Below are positions 1-7,712 of a stretch of DNA of 13,483 nucleotides, in pieces; the stretch's first letter is position 1, and each line of letters opens with the position of its first letter. The notes below the pieces were generated by a model. The model searched no databases and was not told where the DNA came from. It worked only from the letters and a program-made list of their open reading frames with translations. Where the stretch lies: NCBI GenBank assembly GCA_041743425.1, contig JBGTMS010000188.1:1-13483 (forward strand), read 5' to 3'. Made by a program: the position numbers and the translations under genes. The stretch comes from JTS-RE37 sp041743425 (lineage in GTDB: Bacteria; Bacteroidota; Bacteroidia; Flavobacteriales; Flavobacteriaceae).

Positions 1-423
1 CTCAAGCATTTTATAGGTTTCTTTGCCCACGGCATTAAATTGCGGCAATTCTGCCACCTCAACATTGGCCGGATAGGATGCTTCCAGGCGCGCATCATTG
101 GTCACATACTGCCCAAAATGCCAGAATTCCTTTAAATCCCCTTCTTTTCTCCCCTTTGCGTGTTCTTTTCCAAATGAAGTATAGCCTCGTTGACCGCCAA
201 TTCCGGCTATTTCATAACGGTCCTTTACATCCTGAGGAAGATGAAAGAATTGCTTAATCTCCTTATAAAGGTTGCTTACCAACTCTTCTGAAAGAAAGTG
301 ACCACTAAGAGCCACAAAGCCAATTTCCTCAAAAGCCTTACCTATTTCTTTGATGAATTTTGATTTCCTGGCCTGGTCGGCGGATAGATAATCCCTAAGA
401 TCTACATTTGGAATTGTACTCAT
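1..423 (-). CDS. 2-oxoglutarate/Fe(II) oxygenase, isopenicillin N synthase family (partial, N-terminus)
   Basis: The reverse strand is open from an ATG at 423-421 to the window edge, giving 141 codons of an incomplete gene. The translation begins MSTIPNVDLRDYLSADQ and continues through stretches such as AFEEIGFVALSGH (residues about 31-43) and FFHLPQDVKDRYE. This is the typical N-terminal DIOX_N domain of isopenicillin N synthase-like non-haem iron dioxygenases. Residues GGQRGYTSFGKEHAKG and LKEFWHFGQY follow, matching the family. The catalytic HxD...H iron triad and the 2-oxoglutarate-binding RxS lie in the C-terminal half, beyond the window, so activity cannot be judged here. Such enzymes hydroxylate, desaturate or cyclise small molecules using O2; the substrate is unknown. 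The gene is divergent from the E1 dehydrogenase gene with 130 nt between the start codons, and a good Bacteroidetes -7 element lies 24 nt upstream of its start. Confidence 0.85.
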   Translation of the reverse strand, partial: MSTIPNVDLRDYLSADQARKSKFIKEIGKAFEEIGFVALSGHFLSEELVSNLYKEIKQFFHLPQDVKDRYEIAGIGGQRGYTSFGKEHAKGRKEGDLKEFWHFGQYVTNDARLEASYPANVEVAELPQFNAVGKETYKMLE

Positions 424-446
424 GCCAAATCGATTAATGATTCTGT

Positions 447-454
447 CAAAGTTA
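447..454 (-). promoter_or_regulatory. Bacteroidetes-type -7 element for the dioxygenase gene
   Basis: Read on the minus strand the octamer is TAACTTTG, a perfect match to the Bacteroidetes sigma-A consensus TAnnTTTG. It lies 24 nt upstream of the ATG at 423, which would give a short leader. No convincing TTG -33 element is seen at 17-19 nt upstream, so this remains a prediction. Confidence 0.45.
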
Positions 455-553
455 CTAAATTCCAAAGGTAATTTGACATCGTTCCAACATAGAATTAGTG
501 TCTTCAATTTTGTTACTTTTACCGGCTGACAGAACCATTAATCGCTATCTCCC

Positions 554-2530
554 ATGCAGTATCAGGATAAAGGCATCAGCACCGAAGTGCAGATCTCACT
601 GTACAAGGCCATGCTCAAACCGCGAATGATCGAGGAAAAGATGTTGATCTTATTACGACAGGGTAAGATTTCCAAATGGTTCAGCGGCATAGGGCAGGAA
701 GCCATCTCAGTGGGCGTCACCTCGGCGCTCACATCTGACGAATACATCTTGCCGATGCACAGAAATCTTGGCGTTTTCACCAGCAGGAAGATCCCGCTAT
801 CCCGGTTATTTGCACAGTGGCAGGGGAAAGCAAGCGGTTTTACTAAAGGCCGGGACCGAAGTTTTCATTTTGGGACACAGGAGTACAGGATTGTTGGAAT
901 GATCTCTCACCTGGGACCACAACTGGGGGTGGCAGATGGTATAGCCTTGGCTGATATTCTCCAGCACAGACGACGTGTTACAGCGGTGTTTACTGGCGAA
1001 GGAGGCACAAGCGAAGGCGATTTTCATGAGGCTCTTAATATCGCCGCGGTCTGGGAACTCCCGGTGCTCTTTTGTGTAGAAAATAACGGATACGGACTTT
1101 CTACCCCAACCAACGAGCAATACCGCTGTGCCCAACTGGCTGATAAGGGCATGGGATATGGCATGGAGGCCCATACTATAGACGGGAATAACATTCTGGA
1201 GGTCTATCAAAAAGTTGACTCCCTGTGTCGGAGTATGAGAAAAAACCCAAGACCGGTTCTCGCGATATTTAATACCTTCCGAATGAGGGGGCATGAAGAG
1301 GCCAGCGGCACCAAGTATGTCCCCGGCGCACTTTTGGACAGCTGGGCTACAAAAGATCCTATCAACAATTACGAGGCATTTTTACTTCAAAAGAACCACC
1401 TTTCCCAGGAAACCATCAGCTCATTACGCCGAGAAATTCAGGAGGAGATTGATGAACATCTGCAACTTGCTTTTAGCGAGGAAGAGATTATACTGGATGA
1501 AAGTAAAGAGATAGGTGATGTTTATCATAAATTTAATTATCAGGAAGTTATATCTACTTCCGAGGTGAAAAGTATTCGGCTGATAGATGCGGTCGCTCAA
1601 GGGCTGCGTCAATCCATGGAGAACCATGACAACCTGGTGATTATGGGGCAGGATATCGCTGAATACGGAGGGGTCTTTAAAATTACGGAAGGGTTTACTG
1701 AGGCCTTTGGGAAGGCCAGAGTGCGCAATACCCCAATCTGCGAATCAGCCATTGTGTCTGCAGCCATGGGCTTGTCCATAAACGGAATGAAAGCGGTGGT
1801 GGAGATGCAGTTTGCGGACTTTGTAAGTACCGGTTTTAATCCAATTGTGAACTATCTTGCAAAGACCCATTACCGATGGAATGAAAAAGCAGATGTGGTC
1901 ATTCGCATGCCCTGTGGAGCGGGAGTGGGAGCGGGGCCATTTCATTCTCAGACCAACGAGGCCTGGTTTACTAAAACGCCTGGCCTGAAGGTTGTTTACC
2001 CGGCCTTTCCTTTTGATGCCAAAGGGCTGCTTGCTACCGCCATCAATGATCCTAATCCCGTATTGTTCTTTGAACACAAAGGCCTGTATCGAAGTAGTTA
2101 TCAGGAAGTTCCGGTAGGCTATTATACCCTGCCTCTTGGCAAAGCAGCACTTTTATCCGAGGGGCCTGATCTAAGCGTTGTCACTTTTGGTGCAGGGGTG
2201 CACTGGGCTAAGGAAATTCTTGGCAGACATCCGCACATTAAGGCAGACCTGATTGATCTCAGAACATTACAGCCATTGGACATGGAAACTGTCTATGTTT
2301 CAGTCCGCAAAACCGGAAAACTGCTTATCCTGCAGGAAGACAGTCTGTTCGGAGGGGTTGCCAGTGATATTTCCGCCATGGTGATGGAGCAGTGTTTTCA
2401 TTCACTGGACGCGCCCGTAATGCGTATTGGAAGCCTGGAGACACCTATTCCCTTCGCGCGTAGGCTGGAAAACAACTATCTTCCCAAACAAAGATTTGAA
2501 AAGGCGTTGACCGGGCTGTACAACTATTGA
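554..2530 (+). CDS. Fused E1alpha/E1beta, branched-chain 2-oxoacid dehydrogenase type (thiamine diphosphate)
   Basis: This 658-residue protein joins both E1 subunits of a 2-oxoacid dehydrogenase complex. It would catalyse the ThDP-dependent decarboxylation of branched 2-oxoacids and acyl transfer to the lipoyl E2. The alpha part (about 1-320) holds the ThDP/metal motif GEGGTSEGD (148-156) ending at ENN (176-178). GEG rather than GDG, and the FRMRGHEEASGTKY block with His247, resemble branched-chain rather than pyruvate E1. The beta part (about 340-658) has GQDIAEYGGVF (365-375), the CESAIV block (396-401) and the catalytic GPFHSQ with His464, plus a C-terminal transketolase-like domain. A single-chain E1 is common in Bacteroidetes. 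No E2 or E3 gene lies in the window. Upstream, a weak -7-like TACTTTTA sits at 514-521, and no clear terminator follows the gene. Its acyl-CoA products could prime iso- or anteiso-branched fatty acids; any link to the polyketide genes downstream is inference. Confidence 0.92.
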   Translation: MQYQDKGISTEVQISLYKAMLKPRMIEEKMLILLRQGKISKWFSGIGQEAISVGVTSALTSDEYILPMHRNLGVFTSRKIPLSRLFAQWQGKASGFTKGRDRSFHFGTQEYRIVGMISHLGPQLGVADGIALADILQHRRRVTAVFTGEGGTSEGDFHEALNIAAVWELPVLFCVENNGYGLSTPTNEQYRCAQLADKGMGYGMEAHTIDGNNILEVYQKVDSLCRSMRKNPRPVLAIFNTFRMRGHEEASGTKYVPGALLDSWATKDPINNYEAFLLQKNHLSQETISSLRREIQEEIDEHLQLAFSEEEIILDESKEIGDVYHKFNYQEVISTSEVKSIRLIDAVAQGLRQSMENHDNLVIMGQDIAEYGGVFKITEGFTEAFGKARVRNTPICESAIVSAAMGLSINGMKAVVEMQFADFVSTGFNPIVNYLAKTHYRWNEKADVVIRMPCGAGVGAGPFHSQTNEAWFTKTPGLKVVYPAFPFDAKGLLATAINDPNPVLFFEHKGLYRSSYQEVPVGYYTLPLGKAALLSEGPDLSVVTFGAGVHWAKEILGRHPHIKADLIDLRTLQPLDMETVYVSVRKTGKLLILQEDSLFGGVASDISAMVMEQCFHSLDAPVMRIGSLETPIPFARRLENNYLPKQRFEKALTGLYNY

Positions 2531-2583
2531 GTCCAGCGATAATATTTGTGGGCATTACGGCGTTTAGACTCAGAGAAATTTAG

Positions 2584-2591
2584 CACTTTTG
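2584..2591 (+). promoter_or_regulatory. Possible -7 element for the lipoprotein operon
   Basis: CACTTTTG matches TAnnTTTG at all fixed positions except the first. A TTT at 2563-2565 lies 18 nt upstream, where a TTG would be expected. Transcription would start near 2598, so the double inverted repeat at 2607-2637 would form the first part of the mRNA leader. The match is imperfect and the call is tentative. Confidence 0.3.
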
Positions 2592-2606
2592 TAATAGAAG
2601 ATAGTT

Positions 2607-2637
2607 CGGGGGTTGTAAACTAATTCCCCCGTTTACA
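2607..2637. repeat. Two interlocking inverted repeats in the leader of the lipoprotein operon
   Basis: CGGGGG (2607-2612) is complementary to CCCCCG (2626-2631). TGTAAAC (2614-2620) is complementary to GTTTACA (2631-2637). The left arm of the second pair lies in the loop of the first, and the two right arms share one base at 2631. The stems therefore either compete with each other or form a strained pseudoknot-like fold. No T-run follows the GC stem, so it is not a normal intrinsic terminator for the upstream E1 gene. The TGTAAAC/GTTTACA dyad could equally be a protein operator. It ends 33 nt before the ATG at 2671. Confidence 0.45.
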
Positions 2638-2670
2638 CGTATATCTTCTTGTTAACCGAAAAATAGTATT

Positions 2671-3150
2671 ATGAGAAAATTCTTGTTAAGCTTGCTTCTT
2701 GTTGCCTTTTTTATCTCCTGTACAGGGACAAAGGCGGTAATGGGTCAGCGCAAATTATTAAGTGGGACCTGGACACTGGACAATATTGCTTATGAAAATA
2801 ATGCAGGAGCGCTTAAAACAGTACTTTTTGGAGATGCTGATGCCATCTGTTTTGAAGGAAGCAACTGGTACTTCCGCGATAATAACAGCACCGGACGCTA
2901 TACTATCAAGCAGGGAAGTCTGTGCAGTGGAGGTGATCGCTTTATCCGCTGGTCCATCATTGAGCCTTCCGCCAATTATTCCAGCCAATTACAATTTAAG
3001 TTTATCGATGAAAAACGTAAAGACGTTTCCGGAGGTGCAGGCTATCGATTAAATATTGCCAGCCTTACCGCAGAATCAATGACTTTGAAATCAAACGCAA
3101 CGGTTGAAGGATCTCCTGTAAATGTCGTATATGAATTCTCTAAAAATTAA
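2671..3150 (+). CDS. Lipocalin-like lipoprotein
   Basis: The 159-residue product starts with a type II signal peptide: a basic N-terminus, a hydrophobic core LLSLLLVAFF and a lipobox ending FISC, with lipidation expected at Cys17. No Asp follows the cysteine. The mature part begins with a KLLSGTWTLDNI segment, the signature of lipocalin-like domains found in many Bacteroidetes lipoproteins, and ends with beta-strand-like stretches (LNIASLTAESMTLKS, VNVVYEFSKN). It is probably a small beta-barrel anchored to the outer membrane; the ligand is unknown. It is followed after only 5 nt by the OmpA-family lipoprotein gene, so the two are very likely one transcript. It is preceded by a 140-nt intergenic region carrying the inverted repeats. 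The general fold is fairly sure; a specific function cannot be assigned. Confidence 0.8.
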   Translation: MRKFLLSLLLVAFFISCTGTKAVMGQRKLLSGTWTLDNIAYENNAGALKTVLFGDADAICFEGSNWYFRDNNSTGRYTIKQGSLCSGGDRFIRWSIIEPSANYSSQLQFKFIDEKRKDVSGGAGYRLNIASLTAESMTLKSNATVEGSPVNVVYEFSKN

Positions 3151-3155
3151 TTAAG

Positions 3156-3848
3156 ATGAAAATTAGCCTAGTAAAAAGTTTGTCATTTGTTATTGTTTTC
3201 AGTCTTGTACTGGGTTGCAATGCGGTGAAAAATGCCAATAATAAACAAAAAGGAGCCGTTATTGGCGCCTCAGGAGGTGCCGTGGTAGGCGGTGTCATCG
3301 GAAATAATGTCGGGAAAGGAAACACGGTGCTGGGAGCCATTATTGGCGGCGTTGTCGGTGGTGTGGCCGGAGGATATATAGGAAACAGGATGGACAGGCA
3401 GGCGGAACGTATTGAAGAAGAAATTCCAGGTGCCGAAGTCACGCGTGTTGGGGAAGGAATCAACGTGACTTTCACCGAGGATCAGGGAGTTCACTTTGAT
3501 ACGAACAAATCCAACGTACAGGGTACCTCTGCAGAAACCCTGAACAAACTTGCGGGTATTTTTCAGGAATATCCAAAATCAAATATTTTGATTGAAGGGC
3601 ACACCGACAGTGCGGGACCTGACGAGTATAATATGAACCTCTCTAAAACGAGGGCAGAATCGGTAACCAAGTATCTTGTATCTCAGGGAGTCGATGCCAG
3701 CAGGTTTACAACAAAATGGTATGGTGAAAATCAGCCGGTTGGCGACAATGCCACCACCGAAGGAAAAGCCAGAAACCGTCGTGTAGAACTCGGGATAATT
3801 GCCAATGATGAATTGAAGGAGGAAGCCATGCAAAAAACCAAAGGTTAA
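3156..3848 (+). CDS. OmpA-family peptidoglycan-binding lipoprotein with glycine zipper
   Basis: The 230-residue protein has a lipoprotein signal ending LVLGC (Cys21). A long glycine-zipper segment follows at about 33-76, with repeated GGVIGNNVG, GAIIGGVVGGVAGG type spacing, which could insert in or associate with the membrane. The C-terminal OmpA/MotB domain covers about 105-215. It shows the peptidoglycan-binding signature around LIEGHTDSAGPDEYNMNLSK (145-164), the RAESV block and the terminal NRRVEL. It is therefore expected to tether the outer membrane to the cell wall. The layout (lipobox, Gly zipper, OmpA) is that of YiaD-like proteins. It is the second gene of a two-gene unit, starting 5 nt after the lipocalin-like gene, and is followed by the clear terminator at 3871-3900. 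The tail after residue 215 is short and charged. Confidence 0.9.
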   Translation: MKISLVKSLSFVIVFSLVLGCNAVKNANNKQKGAVIGASGGAVVGGVIGNNVGKGNTVLGAIIGGVVGGVAGGYIGNRMDRQAERIEEEIPGAEVTRVGEGINVTFTEDQGVHFDTNKSNVQGTSAETLNKLAGIFQEYPKSNILIEGHTDSAGPDEYNMNLSKTRAESVTKYLVSQGVDASRFTTKWYGENQPVGDNATTEGKARNRRVELGIIANDELKEEAMQKTKG

Positions 3849-3870
3849 TAGCGCCTCCCTTATTACTTTA

Positions 3871-3900
3871 AAGATCCCGGACAACCTTCCGGGATTTTTT
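3871..3900 (+). terminator. Intrinsic terminator of the lipoprotein operon
   Basis: ATCCCGG (3874-3880) pairs with CCGGGAT (3889-3895) around an 8-nt loop and is followed directly by a T-run (3895-3900). The A-residues before the stem can extend pairing into the T-tract. It ends 8 nt before the ATG of the next gene, an unusually tight arrangement. Confidence 0.85.
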
Positions 3901-3908
3901 ATTCGTTA

Positions 3909-5048
3909 ATGACAGGTGTGATGATAGACAAGTCGTTCGATGTCCTTATTGTTGGCGGGGGTCTGGCCGGTCTCACCGCGGCGATCCATCTGGCCGGCGA
4001 AGGGCTGCAAGCGCTGGTGGTGGAAAAAGCCACCTATCCTCATCATAAAGTTTGCGGGGAATACCTGTCAAATGAAATAAGCCCTTATCTCGATTTTCTG
4101 GGCATTCAACTCCCGGGGGCCATTCCTATAAGCCAGTTCCAGTTAAGTACCGTCAGAGGCCGAAGTCTCAAAACCACCCTTCCACTTGGCGGACAAGGGA
4201 TTAGCCGTTATACACTGGATCATATTCTGTACAGGAAAGCCCTGGAAAAAGGGGCAACCGTTTTAAAAGACACGGTGACTTCAATAAAAAGTAATAACGG
4301 AGGTTTTAGGGTCGGCACTACAGCAGGAAACTCCATAAGTTGTTATCTCGTAATAGGGGCCTATGGGAAGAGGTCCCAGCTGGACCGCCAGCTGGATCGT
4401 CCGTTTATAAAGCGCAAATCTCCGTGGCTTGGTGTAAAGGGGCATTATTCCATAAAGGATTTCCCGGACCATTTGGTTGCGCTGCATACCTTCAACGGCG
4501 GATATGCCGGCTTGTCAAGGACAGAATCGGGGATGGTAAATTTTTGCTATCTCGCACATTATAAAAGCTTCGAGAAAGAAAAGGATGTCAATTCCTTTAC
4601 TATAAAAACGGTCGCGGCCAATCCATATCTGCGCGCCTTTCTCAAAGAAGCGACACCGGTTTTTGAACAACCCCTGACCATTGCCCAGATCTCATTTGAA
4701 AATAAGCGCGCCGTGGAGAATAAGATTTTGATGTGCGGGGATACAGCAGGTTTGATACATCCTTTGTGCGGGAATGGAATGGCGATGGCGATCCATTCTG
4801 CAAAGATCGCCTCCGAACTTATCCTGAATCATTTTCAAAGAAACACTTTTGATGCCGAAAAGCTTTATAAAGACTATCAGGCCGCTTGGAACAGAAAATT
4901 TGCCACGCGAATGAGAGTCGGTAGGCATTTGCAATACCTGTTGATGCAGCCCCTCCTCTGCGATCGCCTAATAGGAATGACTGTCAGGTCGCCCTGGCTG
5001 CTGCAACAGCTGATCCGCAGTACGCACGGCCAACCCATAATACCGTAA
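3909..5048 (+). CDS. FAD-dependent oxidoreductase, geranylgeranyl-reductase/PHBH-like
   Basis: The 379-residue flavoprotein opens with a dinucleotide-binding motif VGGGLAGLTAA (15-25) and the acidic end of the second strand, VVEK (37-40). HKVCGEYLS (46-54) is a hallmark of the geranylgeranyl-reductase-like group. A second FAD motif, MCGDTAGLIHPLCGNG, starts at residue 275. Family members reduce isoprenoid chains or hydroxylate aromatic rings with NAD(P)H. Beside a type III PKS and a methyltransferase, a ring hydroxylase role like that of SrsC is the best inference, but reduction of an alkyl or alkenyl chain is also possible. An in-frame ATG at 3921 (MIDKSFDVLIVGG) fits the usual family N-terminus better than the ATG at 3909, so the protein may be 375 residues. 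The stop overlaps the next start (TAATG at 5046-5050), indicating translational coupling. It is the first gene of the biosynthetic operon. Confidence 0.88.
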   Translation: MTGVMIDKSFDVLIVGGGLAGLTAAIHLAGEGLQALVVEKATYPHHKVCGEYLSNEISPYLDFLGIQLPGAIPISQFQLSTVRGRSLKTTLPLGGQGISRYTLDHILYRKALEKGATVLKDTVTSIKSNNGGFRVGTTAGNSISCYLVIGAYGKRSQLDRQLDRPFIKRKSPWLGVKGHYSIKDFPDHLVALHTFNGGYAGLSRTESGMVNFCYLAHYKSFEKEKDVNSFTIKTVAANPYLRAFLKEATPVFEQPLTIAQISFENKRAVENKILMCGDTAGLIHPLCGNGMAMAIHSAKIASELILNHFQRNTFDAEKLYKDYQAAWNRKFATRMRVGRHLQYLLMQPLLCDRLIGMTVRSPWLLQQLIRSTHGQPIIP

Positions 5049-5773
5049 TGGATTTTTCCTTCAGACATACGGAAAGGGAGCTGATGGATGATCCTCAGCT
5101 GGAAAAGGAAATCCTCGCACGGGTCCTACTGGATATCAATAAGGTAAACCAATTTTTAGGGGGATATCAAATCACCATCAGGGCAGTGGCCCAATTGATC
5201 AAGGAGTTCCCATTGCCGTCCTATACCTTTGTTGATGTGGGTTGTGGTGATGGCAGCATGCTAAGAAAGGTGGCGGAATATTGCAGGAAACAGGGGATTT
5301 CTGCAAGTTTCACGGGGGTAGATCTGAGTGCCCATGCACTCGAAATCGCAGAAAAAGGGTCTGTCTCATTTCCGGAAATAACCTACCTGAAACACGATAT
5401 TTTAACCTTGACTACCGCCAGTGTGCCCTGTGATATTCTGCTTTGTACCCTTACCATGCATCACTTCAGCAACCCGCAAATTCCTCAGTTTCTGAAACGC
5501 TTTGTAGCGCTGGCACGAATCGGGATAGTAATCAATGATTTACAAAGAAGTAGGATGGCATATTATCTTTTTAAGGGGTTTAGTGCTATTTTTATGCGAA
5601 TGGAAATAGCAAGGCACGACGGCTTGATATCGATAAGAAGCGGATTTACCAAGGTGGAGCTTGAAAAGTTGGCAGCGGGTGTAACAGATGTAAGGCACAG
5701 AATACAATGGAAATGGGCATTCAGATATTTGTGGGTCATGCGCAAAATCCGACTAAAGACCGCGAATGAATAA
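5048..5773 (+). CDS. Class I SAM-dependent methyltransferase of the polyketide operon
   Basis: The 241-residue protein contains the SAM-binding motif I FVDVGCGDGS (61-70), a motif II acidic end TGVDLSA (89-95) and a CTLTMHHF segment (133-140) typical of UbiE-like methyltransferases. The N-terminal RHTERELMDDPQL block is typical of the methyltransferases that accompany type III PKS genes in Bacteroidetes. It probably methylates a hydroxyl or ring carbon of the polyketide made by the neighbouring synthase, as SrsB does for alkylresorcinols. Which position is methylated cannot be read from sequence. Its ATG overlaps the stop codon of the flavoprotein gene by 1 nt, and its own end overlaps the start of the PKS gene by 8 nt, so the three genes are tightly coupled. 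No membrane segment is evident. Confidence 0.85.
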   Translation: MDFSFRHTERELMDDPQLEKEILARVLLDINKVNQFLGGYQITIRAVAQLIKEFPLPSYTFVDVGCGDGSMLRKVAEYCRKQGISASFTGVDLSAHALEIAEKGSVSFPEITYLKHDILTLTTASVPCDILLCTLTMHHFSNPQIPQFLKRFVALARIGIVINDLQRSRMAYYLFKGFSAIFMRMEIARHDGLISIRSGFTKVELEKLAAGVTDVRHRIQWKWAFRYLWVMRKIRLKTANE

Positions 5774-6821
5774 AATAAGGATTGCAGGCGTTTCGAAAGT
5801 TTTACCCCCCTATAGCCGCAAAACCAAAGCGATCCTTCCCTATGTCACCCGATGGTTGGGAGACAGGGAACAACGCTTTCAGCGGAAGGTATTAAAGATT
5901 TTTGAAGGCGCTGGTGTCGATGTCAGGTATGGGATAATGGACATTGAAGAAGTTTTTACATCAACGTCTTTTGAAGAAAAGAACCGATTATATGTAACCG
6001 AAACAAAAAAGCTTGGCATTAGTGTGCTGGATAACGCACTGCAAGAACAAAGATGGACGCCTGAATCTCTGGACTACCTTATTACCGTGAGTTGTACGGG
6101 TATCATGATTCCTTCCCTGGATGCGTATTTGGTGAATGCATTAGGACTTCGACAGGATATAATTCGATTGCCTGTCACCGAGATGGGTTGTGCCGCCGGG
6201 ATTTCAGGACTTATCTATGCCGCAGCTTTTTTAAGGTCGCATCCAGGTAAACGCGCGGCACTTATTGCCGTGGAGAGCCCAACTGCCACTTTTCAGCTAA
6301 ATGATTATTCCATGGCAAATATGGTCAGTGCGGCCATTTTCGGGGATGGAGCGGCCTGTGTGCTGCTTTCTTCCGAAGCCGGTGCTACAGGGCCGGAATT
6401 AAAGGGGGAGGGGATGTACCACTTCCGGGACGCCACACATCTGATGGGTTTTGATCTTACCAATGCAGGTTTAAAGATGATCCTGGATCCCGATGTCCCT
6501 GAAACCATTGCAACTCATTTTCCTGATATTATCCATCCTTTTTTGGAAAGATTCGGAACTTCGATAGCAGCAGTGGATCATTTGATCTTTCATCCAGGCG
6601 GAAAAAAAATCGTACAGACCGTAGAAGATCTCTTTGGTTCCATGGGGAAAAGTATAGAAGATACCCGCGAAACCCTACGCCTATATGGTAATATGAGCAG
6701 CGTTACTGTGCTCTATGTTCTTGAAAGATTTTTGCAAAAAAACATCCCCAAAGGAGAACAGGGTCTGCTCCTGAGTTTTGGACCTGGATTCTCGGCCCAA
6801 AGGGTGTTGTTAGAGTGGTAA
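5766..6821 (+). CDS. Type III polyketide synthase (chalcone/stilbene synthase superfamily)
   Basis: The 351-residue enzyme is a homodimeric-type ketosynthase using CoA or ACP thioesters. The full catalytic triad is visible: Cys142 in TEMGCAAGISGL, His276 in FHPGGKK and Asn309 in YGNMSS. The C-terminal SFGPGFSAQ (337-344) corresponds to the conserved GFGPG loop. Length and order fit bacterial alkylresorcinol/alkylpyrone synthases rather than the thiolase or KAS III branch, which would show a different Asn motif. Such enzymes load a long fatty acyl starter, extend it with malonyl-CoA two or three times, then cyclise it by aldol or lactone chemistry. Small residues near the active site (GCAAG, SPTATF) would suit a long-chain tunnel, but this is not proof. 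The start overlaps the methyltransferase stop (ATGAATAA at 5766-5773). A 63-nt gap follows, then the fatty-acid-type genes. Confidence 0.93.
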   Translation: MNKIRIAGVSKVLPPYSRKTKAILPYVTRWLGDREQRFQRKVLKIFEGAGVDVRYGIMDIEEVFTSTSFEEKNRLYVTETKKLGISVLDNALQEQRWTPESLDYLITVSCTGIMIPSLDAYLVNALGLRQDIIRLPVTEMGCAAGISGLIYAAAFLRSHPGKRAALIAVESPTATFQLNDYSMANMVSAAIFGDGAACVLLSSEAGATGPELKGEGMYHFRDATHLMGFDLTNAGLKMILDPDVPETIATHFPDIIHPFLERFGTSIAAVDHLIFHPGGKKIVQTVEDLFGSMGKSIEDTRETLRLYGNMSSVTVLYVLERFLQKNIPKGEQGLLLSFGPGFSAQRVLLEW

Positions 6822-6884
6822 GGGGGATAAAATACAAAGGAGCACCTCTATATAGGGTATTGATATAGAATTGAATGATTAAAG

Positions 6885-7685
6885 ATGAGTGAACCTTTAC
6901 TTTCAGAAACTAAGCCTTATGCACTTATCCTCGGGGGAAGTAAAGGTCTTGGTCTGGCAACGGCAAAAAAACTTGCCCGGCACGGCTTTGGCCTGATCAT
7001 TGTCCACCGGGACCGTAAAACGGATCTCCCTGTTATCGAAATGGATTTTGAAGAGATTCTTGCTTATGGGAATGGTTTATACAGTTATAATGCCGATGCG
7101 ACCCAGCCGGAAAGGAGGGCAACGCTGGTGTCTGAAATTTGCGCCCAACTGCCTGCGGATGCCCGGATCAGTGTACTGATTCACAGCATTGCCAAAGGTA
7201 ATTTGAAACCTATGGGTACTGATTCGACCAAAAGTTTGGAACTGAGTGATTTTCAAATTACGATCAATGCCATGGCGCTTAGTTTGTACGATTGGACCAG
7301 AGCTCTTATTAGTGCCGGGGTTTTTGACAAAGATGTCCGCATCCTCTCCTTTACCAGCGAAGGAAGCAGCAGGTCAACTTCCGGATATGCGGCAGTATCA
7401 GCTGCTAAGGCGGCTCTGGAAGCCATCACAAAAAGTATGGCGCTTGAATTTGCCCCGTTGGGGATCAGGGCCAACTGCATTCAGGCAGGGGTTACGGAAA
7501 CAGCGTCCTTTGCGAGAATACCCGGAAGTGAAAAAATAAAGGAATATGCGCTGCGCCGCAACCCTAATATGAGACTCACCTTACCGGAAGATGTGGCAAA
7601 CGTCGCCTACCTTTTATGCTCGCCGGATGCAGCCTGGATTACCGGAACGGTCATAAAGGCAGACGGCGGGGAAAGCCTTCGGTAA
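6885..7685 (+). CDS. SDR-family enoyl-ACP reductase, FabI/FabL-like
   Basis: The 266-residue Rossmann protein has the cofactor loop LGGSKGLGLA (16-25), an LIHSIAKG block (98-105) like the HSIA motif of enoyl-ACP reductases, and a catalytic Tyr168/Lys175 pair spaced as Tyr-x6-Lys in GYAAVSAAKAALEA. The x6 spacing is that of FabI/FabL enoyl reductases; classical ketoreductases such as FabG use Tyr-x3-Lys. The C-terminal WITGTVIKADGG is standard for SDRs. It should therefore reduce 2-enoyl-ACP to saturated acyl-ACP using NAD(P)H. With the adjacent dehydratase, ketosynthase and ACP it forms most of a fatty-acid elongation cycle. A weak -7-like TAGAATTG lies at 6866-6873, so an internal promoter is possible. 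A ketoreductase role with unusual spacing is the main alternative. Confidence 0.82.
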   Translation: MSEPLLSETKPYALILGGSKGLGLATAKKLARHGFGLIIVHRDRKTDLPVIEMDFEEILAYGNGLYSYNADATQPERRATLVSEICAQLPADARISVLIHSIAKGNLKPMGTDSTKSLELSDFQITINAMALSLYDWTRALISAGVFDKDVRILSFTSEGSSRSTSGYAAVSAAKAALEAITKSMALEFAPLGIRANCIQAGVTETASFARIPGSEKIKEYALRRNPNMRLTLPEDVANVAYLLCSPDAAWITGTVIKADGGESLR

Positions 7686-7712
7686 ATAAACATTGAAATC
7701 AGCAATCGATTG

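Noticed and set aside
6837..6843. Perfect AAAGGAG Shine-Dalgarno-like sequence between the T3PKS and reductase genes
   Set aside because: It lies about 42 nt before the next ATG, and no usable start codon with an open frame follows at normal spacing; the TTG at 6860 meets a stop after two codons.
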